A DNA stretch of 64,000 nucleotides from Hemibagrus wyckioides (lineage: Eukaryota > Chordata > Actinopteri > Siluriformes > Bagridae): positions 26,012,146-26,076,145 of the forward strand of contig NC_080712.1 in NCBI RefSeq assembly GCF_019097595.1. The letters run 5' to 3'. This document shows positions 1 through 10,107 of the stretch, piece by piece (the first letter of the stretch is position 1; every line of letters starts with the position of its first letter). Both the position numbers and the translations under genes were made by a program. Under the pieces are notes generated by a model, which was not told where the DNA came from, ran no database searches, and saw only the letters and a list, made by a program, of their open reading frames with translations.

Positions 1-1032
1 GCCGTCATCGTCTTTTTTTTTTTTCTTTTGTTCACAGCTAGCCATGGTCAAGGTTTAGCGAAATAGTTGTTTTAGTTTCATTATATTAATATTCATAACA
101 GACTACTAATTTTCAGCACAAAGGCATGGCAATAGCTTGGGTCAAGAATACACCCCTTTAATGCTAAGACCTAATACGAGAGTGTAAACTAACAACAAGC
201 TGATAAAAATGCTAAGTTTACGAATTGAGTTATTTAGAACTCTCTAGGATCTACTGTAACATACATTTCTCTTTGAATAATAATTTGCATATCCCAGCTC
301 TCACCACCAAATGGTGCTCAAATCACAGTGATCAGGAACTGTGAACTAGCCTACAGTTGGGGGGTCAACTCTGGGGATCTTTTTCCCATTCACTGCTTTG
401 TTTAAGAGTATTACCTCTAAGATTTTGCATTATCATACCAGGGAGTTGACACCTGTGAGGTCCACCTCCCCCTGGGTTTTTTTTTTTTCTTTTCTTTTAA
501 TCACCTCTAGGCTTTTCTATTGTCGTACCTTCAAGGCCTGCCCACTCAAGGCCTTTAAAACTGCATATTCCTTTTCACTAGACTTGGTGACTACAGTACC
601 ACTGCTACAGTACCAGACTACAGTGTGTTCTGATCTCCAATAAAATATTCCTGCTGAACACTACTTCTGAGTACCCTGATCTGCTTTGGTGATTTCACAA
701 CAGCTTCTAAAGCTTAGTCAGTACTATCTTATGCTACTCAGGCATGTGAAATGAGTTTTACATCTGTCAATATCAATGAACCATATGTCTTACAAACAAA
801 ATACTTCACCCTGATTTCTTGGGGTATCCCAAGCAAAAAAGCCTCATGAACTATTACCTCTATACTTTAGATTATTTTGGTAACTTGTATAATATAGAAA
901 AAATGCTTATGCTAATTAGTCCTGGGATTTTTGGCCAATCTTCACATCAAACTCTGCAGAAGAGTGAGACACTCAATCAAAAACATGTTAACATTTGTAA
1001 ACAATATGGCAAGTGGTATACTGTATTTCGGC
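1..1032. other. AT-rich sequence, no gene recognised (dnajc12 intron 1)
   Basis: No open frame here resembles a known protein. A T-rich tract lies at about 478-500, and an AATAAA at 639-644 sits in a stretch with a vaguely LTR-like look (polyadenylation signal followed by a short tail). No matching partner or terminal repeats were found, so no element is called. If dnajc12 is intact this is part of its first intron. Confidence 0.4.
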
Positions 1033-1265
1033 CCTAATCTGGTTGAGGGGTGGCTGAAGTGGTTAACGATCAGGGTTTAAGCCCCAGCACCATCAAGCTG
1101 CCACTGCTGGGCCCCTGAGCAAGGCCCTCAACCCTTTCTGCTCCAGGGCTGCTGCATCATGGCTGACACTGGGCTCTGACCTCAATCTCCAAAGTTAGGA
1201 TATGCGAAGAAAGAATTTCACTGTGCCGTAATGTATATGTGACAATAATAAAGGCTTCTTGTCAT
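1033..1265 (+). repeat. tRNA-derived SINE, degenerate
   Basis: The head has a tRNA-like layout: a degenerate A-box-like stretch around gtggctgaagtggttaa and a B-box-like stretch around ggtttaagcc. It is followed by the familiar teleost SINE body (aagctgccactgctgggccc, then gagcaaggccctcaaccc). The 3' end has the usual tail words, tttcactgtgccgtaatgta and gtgacaataataaaggc. A shorter relative lies at 19325-19465. It is a SINE, not a tRNA gene, because no cloverleaf can be completed. Confidence 0.75.
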
Positions 1266-1702
1266 TCTTTTAAGTTTGTGTAAATAAGTAAGTTTGGGTA
1301 GGGACCTAATAGTATGTGGTGCAACTTCACTCAAATTGGCCACAGGAGAGCATTATAAAAACATAGGACAAAATTCTGAGGTAGTTTAGAAAGGATTGAG
1401 CATGTTCATACCCAGGAAGTGGAGCTAATGTCAGCAAAAATATGTAAGTTCCTGAAAGTTTGTATGACATATCTAATGTGTTAATATATAATTTGATGGC
1501 CTAATGACTTTAAAAAAACATGGCCACCATCATACAAACAGAATACTAGGCCATCATCATGAAACTGGAATGGAAGCCTTGGGTAGGGGCTCACTACTAC
1601 CTAATAGAATCTAACTTAAATTGGCACCCGTGGAGCACCTGTGGTACACAAACATGAAATGTAAGGCGCACTATAAAATTTCTTTTTCTTTTAGTTGATT
1701 TG
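1266..1702. other. unassigned, possibly old internally repetitive sequence
   Basis: Two stretches share words (gggtaggg, cctaatag, aaattggc) at about 1297-1345 and 1582-1640, suggesting an old degenerate repeat. No coding frame was recognised. Confidence 0.3.
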
Positions 1703-2058
1703 TGAGGTCATGTTGGATGAGAAGGCCTGGCTTGCAGTCTCCACCCTAATTAATCCCAAAGTTGTTCTATCAGGTTGAGGTCAGGACTCTGTGCAGGCCA
1801 GTCAAGTTCCTCCACACCAAACTCGCTCATCCATGTCTTTATGGACCTTGCTTTGTGCACAGGTGCACAGTCATGTTGGAACAGGCCATCCCCAAACTGT
1901 TCCCACAAAATTTGGGATCATGAAATTGTCCAAAATGTCTTGGTATGCGAAGCATTAAGAGTTCCTTTCACTGTAAGGGGCCAGGCCCAACCCCTGAAAA
2001 CAACACCTGAATTCAATTATTTGGAGGGGTGTTCCAAAACTTCTGGCAATATAGTGTA
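1703..2058 (-). mobile_element. Tc1/mariner element, internally deleted (family A)
   Basis: Read on the minus strand, this carries the opening terminus and part of the transposase gene of a common teleost Tc1-like family. The outer end reads ggcaatatagtgta at 2045-2058, the usual terminus on a TA target. The block around 1760-1960 (ggttgaggtcaggactctgt, then tgtgcacaggtgcacagtca) is the antisense of conserved transposase sequence. Most of the middle and the second end are missing, so it cannot encode transposase. The 107-codon open frame running the other way across it is only an antisense shadow. Confidence 0.8.
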
Positions 2059-2089
2059 TATCATACATATTCAATTTGAGAGAAATTAC

Positions 2090-2330
2090 TTTGTTTAGAT
2101 TACATCCCTCTATCACCATGCTTGACAGTTGGTATGAGGTGATTTTGGTGGTAAGCTGTGTTTGGTTTTTGCCAAACATGGTCCTGTGAATAATAACCAA
2201 ATATCTCCACCCTTTTTCTCATCAGTCCAAAGGATATGGTTCCAGAATTTATTGTGGTTTGTTCAATTGCAGTTGCAAAGTTGTGCTGCCAAATTCTTTT
2301 TTCTGAGAAGGGGCTGTAGTGACTTGCAGC
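2090..2330 (-). mobile_element. Tc1-like transposase fragment, second family
   Basis: Immediately beside the previous element lies antisense sequence of a different Tc1 family. Recognisable blocks are atgcttgacagttggtatga at 2118-2137, ctcatcagtccaaaggatat at about 2218-2237, and the stretch ending near 2310. Only about 240 bp survive and no open transposase frame remains. The two neighbouring fragments from different families are probably independent insertions. Confidence 0.65.
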
Positions 2331-2589
2331 AGCAGGCAGAACAAAGACAGAACCTGGGCTAGTGGTTAAGAGGTTTTGTTTTGTTTTAGGTGAGGGAAAG
2401 AGAGAGGATGGGGGTGCAGTAAGGATGTGGGACATGTGGGTAGTGGTCGCTGTGGAGCTGCAGCACAGTTCAACTGTTGTTAGGTCTGAGACTGTCCCGT
2501 AGGTGGCAGGGGTGAGGGCTCTTGATTGTGTTGCAGAGGAAGAACATAGCTGTCACCAATCTTGTCTGAAAGTCAAAGAACAAAATGGA

Positions 2590-2860
2590 TCAGCATAGCC
2601 ATGTAGACAAACGCTGCTCCCTTTGCTGAGGCTATGGCATCCTTTTATTCTTTCCAGTTCTCTCTGTGAGGATGAGGAGCCACCAGGGTTACCTGCCTCC
2701 AGCCATTTCCATTTTTCCACCTCACCCTGTGGGTATGTCCTCCTTCTGTAGTCCACAACGGTGGTCCTGACACGGTGCTGTCCATTAGGCACCTGGCCAC
2801 CAGTAGTCTGAGTAGCATGTGGCAGTTTGTGGAGTCCTACCATAACAGTACAAACAGCCC
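2590..2860 (-). repeat. LTR-like segment shared with 46590-46810
   Basis: Conceptual minus-strand translations here and at 46537-46908 share patches such as GQH..TTVVD, and the DNA shares the order 'gctgc(t/a)ccc', 'gtccacaac.gtggt', 'ggtgctgtcc', 'gcacctg'. Both copies lie beside Ty3/Gypsy pol fragments on the same strand, so the shared block is best read as an old, diverged LTR or adjoining untranslated sequence of one Gypsy family. It is not a protein gene, although a 125-codon frame happens to be open here. Confidence 0.5.
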
Positions 2861-3139
2861 CCCCTCCCCTGGCAGCAGGCTTCTGGGCTGGTGTCAAACC
2901 ATCACTACTGGTGAGGTTTTGTTCTAGCACTGTCAGATCTGCTGAGGTGTCAGACCTGGTTCCACTGTGACCATGTCTGTGAACTGATCACATACATGAT
3001 CACACTGATTAGTTCTTTCTGCTGTGAGGAAATCTTCTCCCAAGGTACACACTGGTCATTCTGACATCAACAAAAGCTGACAAAGCAGAGACTGGTTCAA
3101 TCCATTTTTTTTTTTTTTTAAATGTGTTGAAGTGAAATA

Positions 3140-3444
3140 GAAGATGTTTTTACCCAGTCTTTCCCAGCTGATGCAGATGATGGTTCACTGGGCTCACTTG
3201 CTCAAGGATCTTGTACAAGCCTTGCCAGCAGGTCAGGAATTTGCCCTTTGTGCTGGGCAGCAGGAGAAGCACCTGGTCACCTTGGTAGAACTGGTGGGCT
3301 TGGACTGGTCAGTTGTAGGTCTATTTCTGTTTTGCTTGCTCCTCCTCCATCTGCTGAGTCATGATGGGAGCCACCAGATCACTCTGCTCCTGCACATTCC
3401 ATGCTTCCTTGACCATGTCATGTACATGACCTTGACTATGAATT
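3140..3444 (-). pseudogene. Ty3/Gypsy integrase C-terminal fragment
   Basis: Translated on the minus strand, this gives the C-terminal end of a Gypsy integrase. A stretch rich in Gln/Glu/Lys is followed by FYQGDQVLLLLPSTKGKF and then WQGLYKILEQVSPVN, the typical GDKVLVLLP...WQGPY.V family pattern just before the 3' LTR. In-frame stops lie upstream of the motif, so the copy is dead. With the LTR-like block at 2590-2860 downstream on the same strand, this looks like the 3' end of one insertion. A 102-codon plus-strand frame over it is an antisense shadow. Confidence 0.75.
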
Positions 3445-4194
3445 TGCAGTAAGTTTCCATGGACAGATAGCTGTTAACAACAATCTTCATTGCTTCTGGG
3501 CCTAGGTGTATGTCAGCATGTCTATCTGCTATTGTCTGTCTATTTAAGCATTTCTCCCCAGCTACACTTTTAATGAATATTTCCAGTCTCTTCCCTGGTT
3601 TGTAAGTTAACTAATAAATCTTTTAATTTAAATTATAAAGCCCATGGCTTTTATTTCCTCCCTGTGACTGACATGGCTAACTATAATACCTTAATATTTC
3701 AGTTTGATGGTTGAGCATTTTCTTACTGACTCATTTTCTCAGCTCAAACAGGATTAGTGATCGTGGTACAATTTTTAAAGACTGTTTTATATGCCCATTG
3801 CTGCCTGTTAATTATGCATGCTTTGAATAGAAAGGAAAACTGTAGCTCTTTGCACTGACATGCAGACTTCTGAAGTTTGAATAACCCAACTGTGACAAAT
3901 ATGTACTCGACAGAGTTTATAGAGTTAAACTCGAAAGTGCCCCATGTCCAAATTAAATGACATGTTTTTCTCATAGTAATTCTTAATATAGAAACAAATA
4001 GAGAACTGTGCAAAAACTTTTAAGAAGCCTTTCGTAAGGACTAATTGTTCATTGTTTTTTCAAATGTGTTGGCACTGACTAAAAGCTGACATTTTGTACT
4101 CGCGCAACTTTCAAAGCACATTTCTATCAGGTTCACAATGTGCCTGCACCCTTTGTTATTGTTAAAGCCTTTGCTGCAGATTTTGAGTGCCATT
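3445..4194. other. unassigned intronic sequence
   Basis: AT-rich sequence with a putative AATAAA near 3612. I see no exon, repeat end or RNA structure that I can name. Confidence 0.3.
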
Positions 4195-4760
4195 TCGCTG
4201 TCTACGTACCAATTTTACCTTGGAAAGAACATTTTCTACATTCCACCATCACTGAGGTTTCGCCTGACCTTCCAGAGGTGACAAAAGACATTTTAGAAGA
4301 GACCTTGCAATCCCTTGGTGTGGAGGCCTATGATTTAAGTATATTTACGAAGCCGATTTTCTTCCAGCACTGAGGCCAGTTCAGGCCCAAAAAGTTCTTG
4401 CTACTTGGAGGCTGAGATGTAAAACATGTTATTGCATTATAGAATGCAACCAGTGAAACATTGTGCTCTTCGTGTGTGTGGCAACTGAAAACTATAGCAG
4501 CTCATCTGTTGGTGCCTCACCAGAACCTCCCACATCCTTGCAGTCTGTTTGACCCAGAGATTCATGATCAACCTCTTCCTGTAGCTTCCAAAGCCCTGAT
4601 ATAGACTGGGTGGGCAGCTTTCTGAGAGTATGGGATAAGCTCCCAGAGGAACTGAATAGGTCAATGGAGAGAGGAAAATGACCAAGTCCACAAATGAGAA
4701 GAGAGTTGGGCCAAATTGTGGTTTGTGAAAGCCTCACACTGATGATTCTGACACAGACAA
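4195..4760 (+). pseudogene. SAM-domain (SAMD3-like) multicopy gene fragment, frameshifted
   Basis: The plus strand encodes a piece of a protein family that is multicopy in teleosts and often annotated as sterile alpha motif domain-containing protein 3-like. The first part, in the frame of 4140-4373, reads LPEVTKDILEETLQSLGVE then AYD. A shift to another frame after about 4338 restores the rest of the SAM helix bundle: EADFLPALRPVQAQKVLATW. Further on, in a third patch around 4590-4735, come FQSPDIDWVGSF, WDKLPEEL and PSPQMRRELGQIVV, matching the linker after the SAM domain. Stops and frame changes separate the blocks, so it is a dead copy. Whether the family is a cellular gene spread by duplication or cargo of a transposon cannot be settled here. 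Confidence 0.65.
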
Positions 4761-4859
4761 AGTCTCTCCAAAACAGAAAGCAGCAAATCCAGGACACTTT
4801 TTGGTGCATTAACTGGGATTTAAAATTCTCCTGGAGGCAGGATCTTGTGCTCTCATTGC

Positions 4860-5062
4860 TGCAGCCCATGTTCAATTCCTGGGCAGGGAGCTAACCCAGC
4901 CACTGAAGTGTTAACTCTCAGTGCCAGTCCCAAACCCGGATTAAATGGAAGGGTTGCATCAGGAAGGGCATCCGGCATAAAACCTGTGCCAACTCAAAAC
5001 GCGCATACTAAATGATCCCTTGTGATGACCCCAAACAAGAAGCAGCCAAAAGCACAACAACT
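4860..5062 (+). repeat. SINE or LINE 3'-end repeat (RTE-like tail)
   Basis: Contains the widespread teleost block gggttgcatcaggaagggca, then aaaacctgtgcca and agcagccaaaagcacaacaa, preceded by a head with attcctgggcagggagctaa. A second copy of the tail is at 8273-8400. The tail resembles the 3' end of RTE-type LINEs and the SINEs that borrow it. Confidence 0.65.
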
Positions 5063-5378
5063 GGGATTTAAAATTCCTGCCCCTTGAAAAGACCACAGAG
5101 AGCCAATGGAGAAGAAAGAAAAACTGAAGATGATGTCTCAGCAACCTGAAGTATTTAGAATCTATTCTAAAATATTTAGAATCAAGAAAGTCTTAATTTC
5201 CTGAGAGTTCACCAAAGCCGAAACACCATTTCTTGCGGCACTAATTTTTAAATGTGGACCCTCAATTAGATTATGGACTATGCATTTTCAAAGTAAAAAT
5301 AGCTATTTCAAGGGATGTGTTGGGCATTTGAAAAACTTTAAAAATATCTCCATAACTTTATCTAAAAGACATCCAAAC

Positions 5379-6242
5379 CAGGGGTTTTCAAACTGTGGGT
5401 CATGACCGGTAATGAGCAAACGACTTTTAAGGGACCATTCTTTTTATAATGAATCATTTAAATTAAGAGACATATACACACACAAGAATCAGAATTCTGA
5501 ATAAATTCACTGAACGACCTGTGAGAAGTCTTCGGATCAAGTCAAAACAACAAACTCTAAAATGGAGCCAAACAGAAAATATGACCTTGATCTTGGTTTT
5601 GTTGCCTGCGGAGGTCCATAGGGTGAGGAAGTCCCTCAGTGTCTGTTATGCTTAGAAAAGTTGGCAAGTGCTAGCATGAAACCCTCAAAACCTAAACGGC
5701 ACCTCACAACAAAACATTCTGCATACACCAACAAAGGGCAATCACATTTTCAATAAAAAAAGAAGAGTATTTTCGTCAGCAAAAACTGACCAAAGGCACA
5801 GCCAGCATCCCACTCATTTTAGCTGCATATTGAATCCCAAAATCCGAAAGGCCACACACCACAGGAGAGGAGAGTTTTAGTGCCCTTTTCCACCACTTAC
5901 CTGTGAGTGGAATTTCTGCTCTGGCAATGAAAAGAAAATACAGATCTCGCCTATAGCCATCTTAGGATGTGTGTCAGTATGTCCAAAATAATTCCTAATG
6001 AAAAACAGACTGTTTTGACATTTGAATAGTTATCATATCTTTTTTTGTGTTTCTTAAAAGCCTTCTGGTATTGTGATCAATTATATATTTCATTTACATG
6101 ACAAAGAAAATTAAAACTGCTCTCTACTAAATCAGGATGTGTTTTTTTTCTCCATATTTCCATTTAAAAATAAAATGGTGTGTCTTGAGATTGATTGTAC
6201 TTGTCTAGGTGATGCTGAAATGAAAAAGTTTGGGAACCCTTG
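5379..6242 (+). mobile_element. hAT-type transposon remnant with BED zinc finger
   Basis: The ends form an imperfect terminal inverted repeat: caggggttttcaaactgt at 5379-5396 against the complement of aaagtttgggaacccttg at 6225-6242. Inside, on the plus strand from the ATG at 5562, a broken reading frame keeps the core of a BED-type finger of the ZBED5/SCAND3-like hAT group: QCLLCLEKLASASMKPSK followed by RHLTTKH. The stop at codon 20 and later stops kill it. At 864 bp it is much shorter than an autonomous hAT element, so it is an internally deleted copy. No clear 8-bp target duplication was found. Confidence 0.7.
5562..5870 (+). pseudogene. BED zinc-finger coding remnant of the hAT element
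   Basis: The frame opens with a Met-Glu-Pro start and reads KYDLDLGFVACGGP before a stop, then EEVPQCLLCLEKLA, SMKPSKPKRHLTTKH and a further stop. The C-x2-C and H-x4-H zinc ligands of a BED finger are kept. In this family the finger sits at the N-terminal side of the transposase and binds DNA. The dimerisation and catalytic regions are absent. Confidence 0.65.
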
Positions 6243-6566
6243 TATTAAACATCCTGGAACATGGCACCTTTTTGTTTGATAACCATTTTTCAAATAAACA
6301 AAAAAAAGCAACATGTGGCCGACAGCTGTTTTCTTATATATACACATAAACATATACATATAGAGCAACGCTGAAACCTATGTCTTAACCAGATGACCGA
6401 TGAACGTAGCCTACTGTTTTCTGCTTACAACCCTAATACAGAAGTTTCGGACACTGATGTGTACCTTTCCTCAAAAATAACCACTGCATAATCAGTCGAG
6501 TGTAATAACAAGACATGAAGCATTATACCCAGGCTTCATCTCGGCGGACAAAACCAGAAATCTTAC
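6243..6566. other. dnajc12 intron 1, donor side
   Basis: Apart from the splice donor at its upper end, no feature was recognised. Short AT-rich runs include a tatatatacacataaacata stretch near 6335-6355. Confidence 0.5.
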
Positions 6567-6644
6567 CGTTGACAGTTCATCGCACCCAAGCAAGCCGTAA
6601 TAATCCTCCAGATCTTCCATTTTACAGTTTATTATCTTTTCCAT
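6567..6644 (-). CDS. dnajc12: dnajc12, coding exon 1 (partial gene)
   Basis: DNAJC12 is a small cytosolic type III J-protein that works with HSP70 and stabilises phenylalanine, tyrosine and tryptophan hydroxylases. The exon encodes 26 residues from a Met with a good context (A at -3, G at +4): MEKIINCKMEDLEDYYGLLG then CDELST. The ED-x-DYY-x-LLGCDELS core matches the start of human DNAJC12 closely and is the beginning of the J domain. It ends at 6567 in phase 0 before a strong minus-strand donor, gtaaga. The HPD-bearing exon 2 and later exons were not found between 1 and 6566, so intron 1 is at least 6.5 kb and the rest lies left of the window. The frame stays open upstream to 6740, but family similarity begins only at this Met. 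The gene points away from sirt1, the same divergent arrangement as in human. Confidence 0.88.
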
Positions 6645-7380
6645 GTTTGTGGAAGCAGCCTCAGTGATCCTTTCACAACACAAAACAACGCAAAGGTTGG
6701 TATAAATGTTGTACATTAATCTCCAGTAGATCATTAACATCTTTATAAAGTATAAAATATAAATTTTATGTAGTACAAAACATTAACGAGTCTGTATTTT
6801 GCAGGCTATTTTGTTGCTATCTTGCTCACCTAACAGTCTCCGAGGCTGTTATAGCGGTCTCTCTATCAGAACAGTCTCTGAGTTTCTGAGTGTCGTTAGA
6901 CTCTGAGGCGGAGCAGCGAGTATGGAAAGGCAAAAGGGTCATATTTGTTTACACAAAATCTGTGAACGAGGGGAAGAGAAATGGGTCTGGTGGTGTAGTC
7001 GATTTATAAATTGAGGCAGTAAATTATTTAATGTTTATTTAAAGTTTCATCAGGCATGTGGGGCACTGTGTGTGTAGGATTATTTGGACAAATTATGTGG
7101 CTGTCATGGTGCACTTTCTGTTTGCCTCATGCTCAGTAAGTCATTCCACCATTTCTGTCTGTTATTCTGCCCCTTTTTGATCCTGTCTTTTTCTCATTTT
7201 CTGGTCTGCCCTGCGTTACTCTGTTTGATAATCACTTGGATTATTGGACCTGGCCAGCATTACCCAAAACCTTATCCAACACATGAACTAGGTCTCCCTT
7301 CCACCTACATAACTCATGCCTGCTCCAGTTCCCCAGGAGCTGTACTTGCCTCACCCTGAGTGATTCTCCAGAATACCTGG
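6645..7380. other. dnajc12 5' flank; promoter probably near 6650-6920
   Basis: The stretch upstream of the dnajc12 start has more CpG than its surroundings around 6835-6925 (ccgaggc, tagcggtc, gtcgttag, gaggcggagcagcgag). It is the likely promoter and 5' untranslated region, but no TATA box or start site can be fixed. From about 7000 the sequence is AT-rich, with a weak unassigned open frame at 7084-7359. Confidence 0.35.
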
Positions 7381-7399
7381 ACTCTGCCGCCCCACCAAG

Positions 7400-8010
7400 T
7401 GAGCCAGAATTGCATGTCATCTTACTGCTGTCTGGCAAGGCCTGGCTGTGGAAAACAGCTGAGTGGCTGAGTCAACATTCTAGTCCTCGTATGATGCCTT
7501 TGCTAAGGAGCTACGCAAGATGTTAGACACCACGAGAGAGGCTGTGCAGGCACTATTTGAAATGGCCCCTATTTTCGTCCTCGCTGCTTCTTAGCATATT
7601 AAATCACTAAATTGGGCTAAATCATTATAATTTGGGACACCACATCAGCAGCTGGTTGACATGGCTGTCAACCTAACAGCCCTACTGGAACAGCACTGTG
7701 CTTCTCATGCTCCTCCAGACTTTCCCCCTCCTTCATTCTATTACATCCTACCATGCTCAATAGCCCATGCTTTTTCTCAGATCGAGATGGACTACACCAC
7801 TCTTTCTTTCTGGCTCACCCATTAACCATATTGTTCTGAGTTCAAGTGAGGACTCCTCATCTAAATCTGACTATAGCTCTGTGCCAAGTCCCACTGATCA
7901 CAGTCCCCTCAGCCCTGTTACATTTCCACACTTTAATCATCAGCCTCAGAGATTCAATCTAGTCAGGCTCAACGGGGGCCTAGCCACCTATTACTTTATT
8001 TAATGTGTTT
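7400..8010 (+). pseudogene. Ty3/Gypsy gag remnant
   Basis: Around 7425-7600 the plus strand reads, in shifting frames, LLLSGKAWLWKTAEWLSQ and SSYDAFAKELRKMLDT, then a REAVQAL patch. This is the pattern of fish Gypsy gag proteins (L.G.A..WA...W, then a Y..F..EL...F segment and REA...L). Stops and shifts are frequent. The open frame at 7767-8003, rich in Ser and Pro, may be the continuation of gag but is not diagnostic. It belongs to a different insertion from the minus-strand Gypsy pieces at 2.6-3.4 kb. Confidence 0.5.
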
Positions 8011-8192
8011 TATGACCAAATCCTGTGCTAAGTTTGTTCAATTTTCATTCCCACAGGACCCTTCTCCATCTCTAAGCTGCTCAACCCAGTGGCCATACAT
8101 CTAAAGCTCCTGTGAAGGAGGAGTCCTGTGAAGCCATCCCTCATCTCAGGCCTGTGTGCCATTTTTAAAATAATAATAATCCCCCACCAGGG

Positions 8193-8204
<12 letters not shown>

Positions 8205-8273
<69 letters not shown>
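8205..8273. repeat. (AAT)n microsatellite, about 23 units
   Basis: An uninterrupted AAT/ATT run directly abuts the 5' side of the RTE-like repeat tail at 8273. Long poly-Asn (plus) and poly-Ile or poly-Leu (minus) open frames across it are artefacts of the repeat. Confidence 0.97.
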
Positions 8274-8275
<2 letters not shown>

Positions 8276-8400
8276 GGGAAGGGTTGCGTCGGGAAGGGCA
8301 TCTGGTGTAAAACCTGTGCCAAATCAAATGTGTACCAGATAATCCACTGTGGCAATTTTGATTCTGATGGAGCAGCCAAAAGCCCAACAACAACATTATT
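8273..8400 (+). repeat. RTE-like LINE/SINE 3' tail, second copy
   Basis: Same block as in 4860-5062: gggttgcgtcgggaagggca, aaaacctgtgccaaatcaaa, then gagcagccaaaagcccaaca, followed by a short imperfect TTA/ATT-rich run. The 3' tail of one copy next to a long AAT array is common for repeats that seed microsatellites. Confidence 0.65.
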
Positions 8401-9004
8401 ATTACCATTATTATTTGGTTCACTGGGACAAATATTAAACCAATATAATGTTTAGCTCTTTCAGAATTATGTAGTAGAGCTTGTCATTACACCATATAGC
8501 TACAAACTCGTTTATATCACCTTGTCAGAAGCTGCTCAGACGCTACCCTATTTGACCAATGAACGGCCTTCTGGTGGGACGTGTTCTCATTCTCTGTTTC
8601 ACATGATTAACCACCCTACATATACTTTGTGTTTAGTATTTTAGTTACTTAGTCATTGTCTTTGTTTTCCACCTTTGTCAGTGTTTGTGTATGTTCCTGG
8701 TCAGTGTCTCATAACACCTGTTTTGTTTCCTGTTTATTTAGTGTTTTCAGTGTTGTGTTTTTGTGGTTGTGTATTGACCTGTGTGTCCCCATTTTATTTT
8801 TTTTCTGTCTACTGTGGGTGATTGTGCTCTCTTGGGTTCGATCCCCATCTCAGATGGCGTAGCATTTTTATTTTCTGACACACCTTATGTAGTTTAGCAG
8901 TGCAAAAAGTCTTGATGCCAAACATCATCCAGATCATTTTGATTTGCTCTAATTATGAAATAAGCCATAGGTCATATATGCAATCATGAGCTTATAATAT
9001 CAAG
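8401..9004. other. unassigned T-rich sequence
   Basis: T- and GT-rich on the plus strand around 8640-8830, which resembles the low-complexity portion of fish Gypsy LTRs. Without a paired copy no call is made. Confidence 0.3.
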
Positions 9005-9400
9005 TCACGTCATGAAGCTTTTATTGTCATTTCAACCAAACATAGCTAATGTAGTACATAGTGAAATGAGACAATGTTTCTCCTGGACCATGGTGCTACA
9101 TACACAAAACAGGGCTACATAAGACAACACAAAAAACAACACAGTTGTCCTACCCACATAAAGTGCATATTGTGCAACCTAGTTCAAACAAACAATACAA
9201 TACACTACAAGGATAGAGACATAAAAAAAGTGCCGACCAGTGTACAGACTGTGTTTAACATTGTGCAAATAAGGATTTTAAACAGTGAGAGGGTTGGTAA
9301 ACATTTGTACAATGTGTGTGCATGTCAGTTCAGTGCAATTTAGTTGAGGAGCCTGATGGCCTAAGAGAAGAACCTGTTGCACAGTCTGGCACCTCCAATA
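9005..9400 (-). repeat. interspersed repeat, probable LINE 3' end
   Basis: The words gaagcttttattgtcatttc at its left end and atgtttctcctggaccatgg in the body recur in teleost repeats, with the poly(T)-side end on the left, so the element is on the minus strand. A related left end (tcaaattttattggtcacat, then gtagtgaaatgctttttacg) lies at 57846-57945. The 89-codon frame across it is not a gene. Confidence 0.55.
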
Positions 9401-9880
9401 GTGCAATTATGCAAGATTTGAGCCCAATTTGCAGTTTTGTGGAAAAACCCACCTTAAATCTTGCTATATTATAGACATTAGTCACTGGTATTTGGGTGGC
9501 TATAATTTAAACATTTTCTAATGTTCACAGGTGCAACTAGCATAATATAGTAGAGGATTTATATATGTCCATACTAAATTGGAGAGAAAATGTTTCCAAT
9601 TTTACCGTCAAGTTCTTATGTAAACTAACCTTTAACCTAGCATTTGTGGCTATATTAAAGACATAAATACTGGTTTTCATATGGATCTAATTATCAAATG
9701 TTCCATAGTTCGTAAATCCAATCAGCATATTATAGCAGAGGACCTCCCATTGTGTGGTCAGACTAAATTTTGGCCCATTTTACTGCCAAATTTGTGGAGA
9801 AAATACATCTTAAAATTTGCTACATTTTTCTTAGTTTTGCATACAAATGTTCTATATTATTGTAGGACCTTAGAGCAAAA
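9380..9880. repeat. diverged tandem repeat, period about 185 bp
   Basis: Units can be aligned by eye at about 9380-9480, 9500-9660 and 9684-9840. Shared anchors are 'agcata(a/t)tata.(t/c)agagga' at 9538 and 9724, and 'tttgtgga.aaa..ca.cttaaa..ttgcta.att' at about 9434 and 9792. It is an old small satellite or duplicated repeat without coding capacity. Confidence 0.45.
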
Positions 9881-10107
9881 GTGATGGTAATCAAAGCTTT
9901 GCAGAGATAGAGCAATAAGCAGAATTCTGAGCCATAAAATCAGGGATCCTGTCAAGATTGTGCCAGCAAGTCTGAGATAAGGATAAGGATGTGCAGAGGT
10001 ATATTGAAACCCACTGTCCCTTGGGAAAACTATGCCTGGGAAATCAACACAAAAATCATTATTCAATCACCAGTATTAGGACTCAACTGAAACCAGTGGT
10101 GATTTAA

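Noticed and set aside
1033..1120. Possible tRNA gene (A- and B-box-like words)
   Set aside because: Part of a SINE; no cloverleaf, and the body and tail are those of a dispersed repeat.
2553..2930. 125-codon minus-strand frame
   Set aside because: Falls in a repeat shared with 46.6 kb; no start context, no conserved domain.
3144..3452. 102-codon plus-strand frame, Leu-rich, membrane-like
   Set aside because: Antisense of a Gypsy integrase C-terminus that is clear on the other strand.
1..6566. Further dnajc12 exons on the minus strand
   Set aside because: I looked for the HPD motif and the downstream conserved words of DNAJC12 and found none, so they are taken to lie outside the window.
8128..8423. 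Open frames with long Asn, Ile or Leu runs
   Set aside because: They are translations of the (AAT)n microsatellite in different frames and strands.
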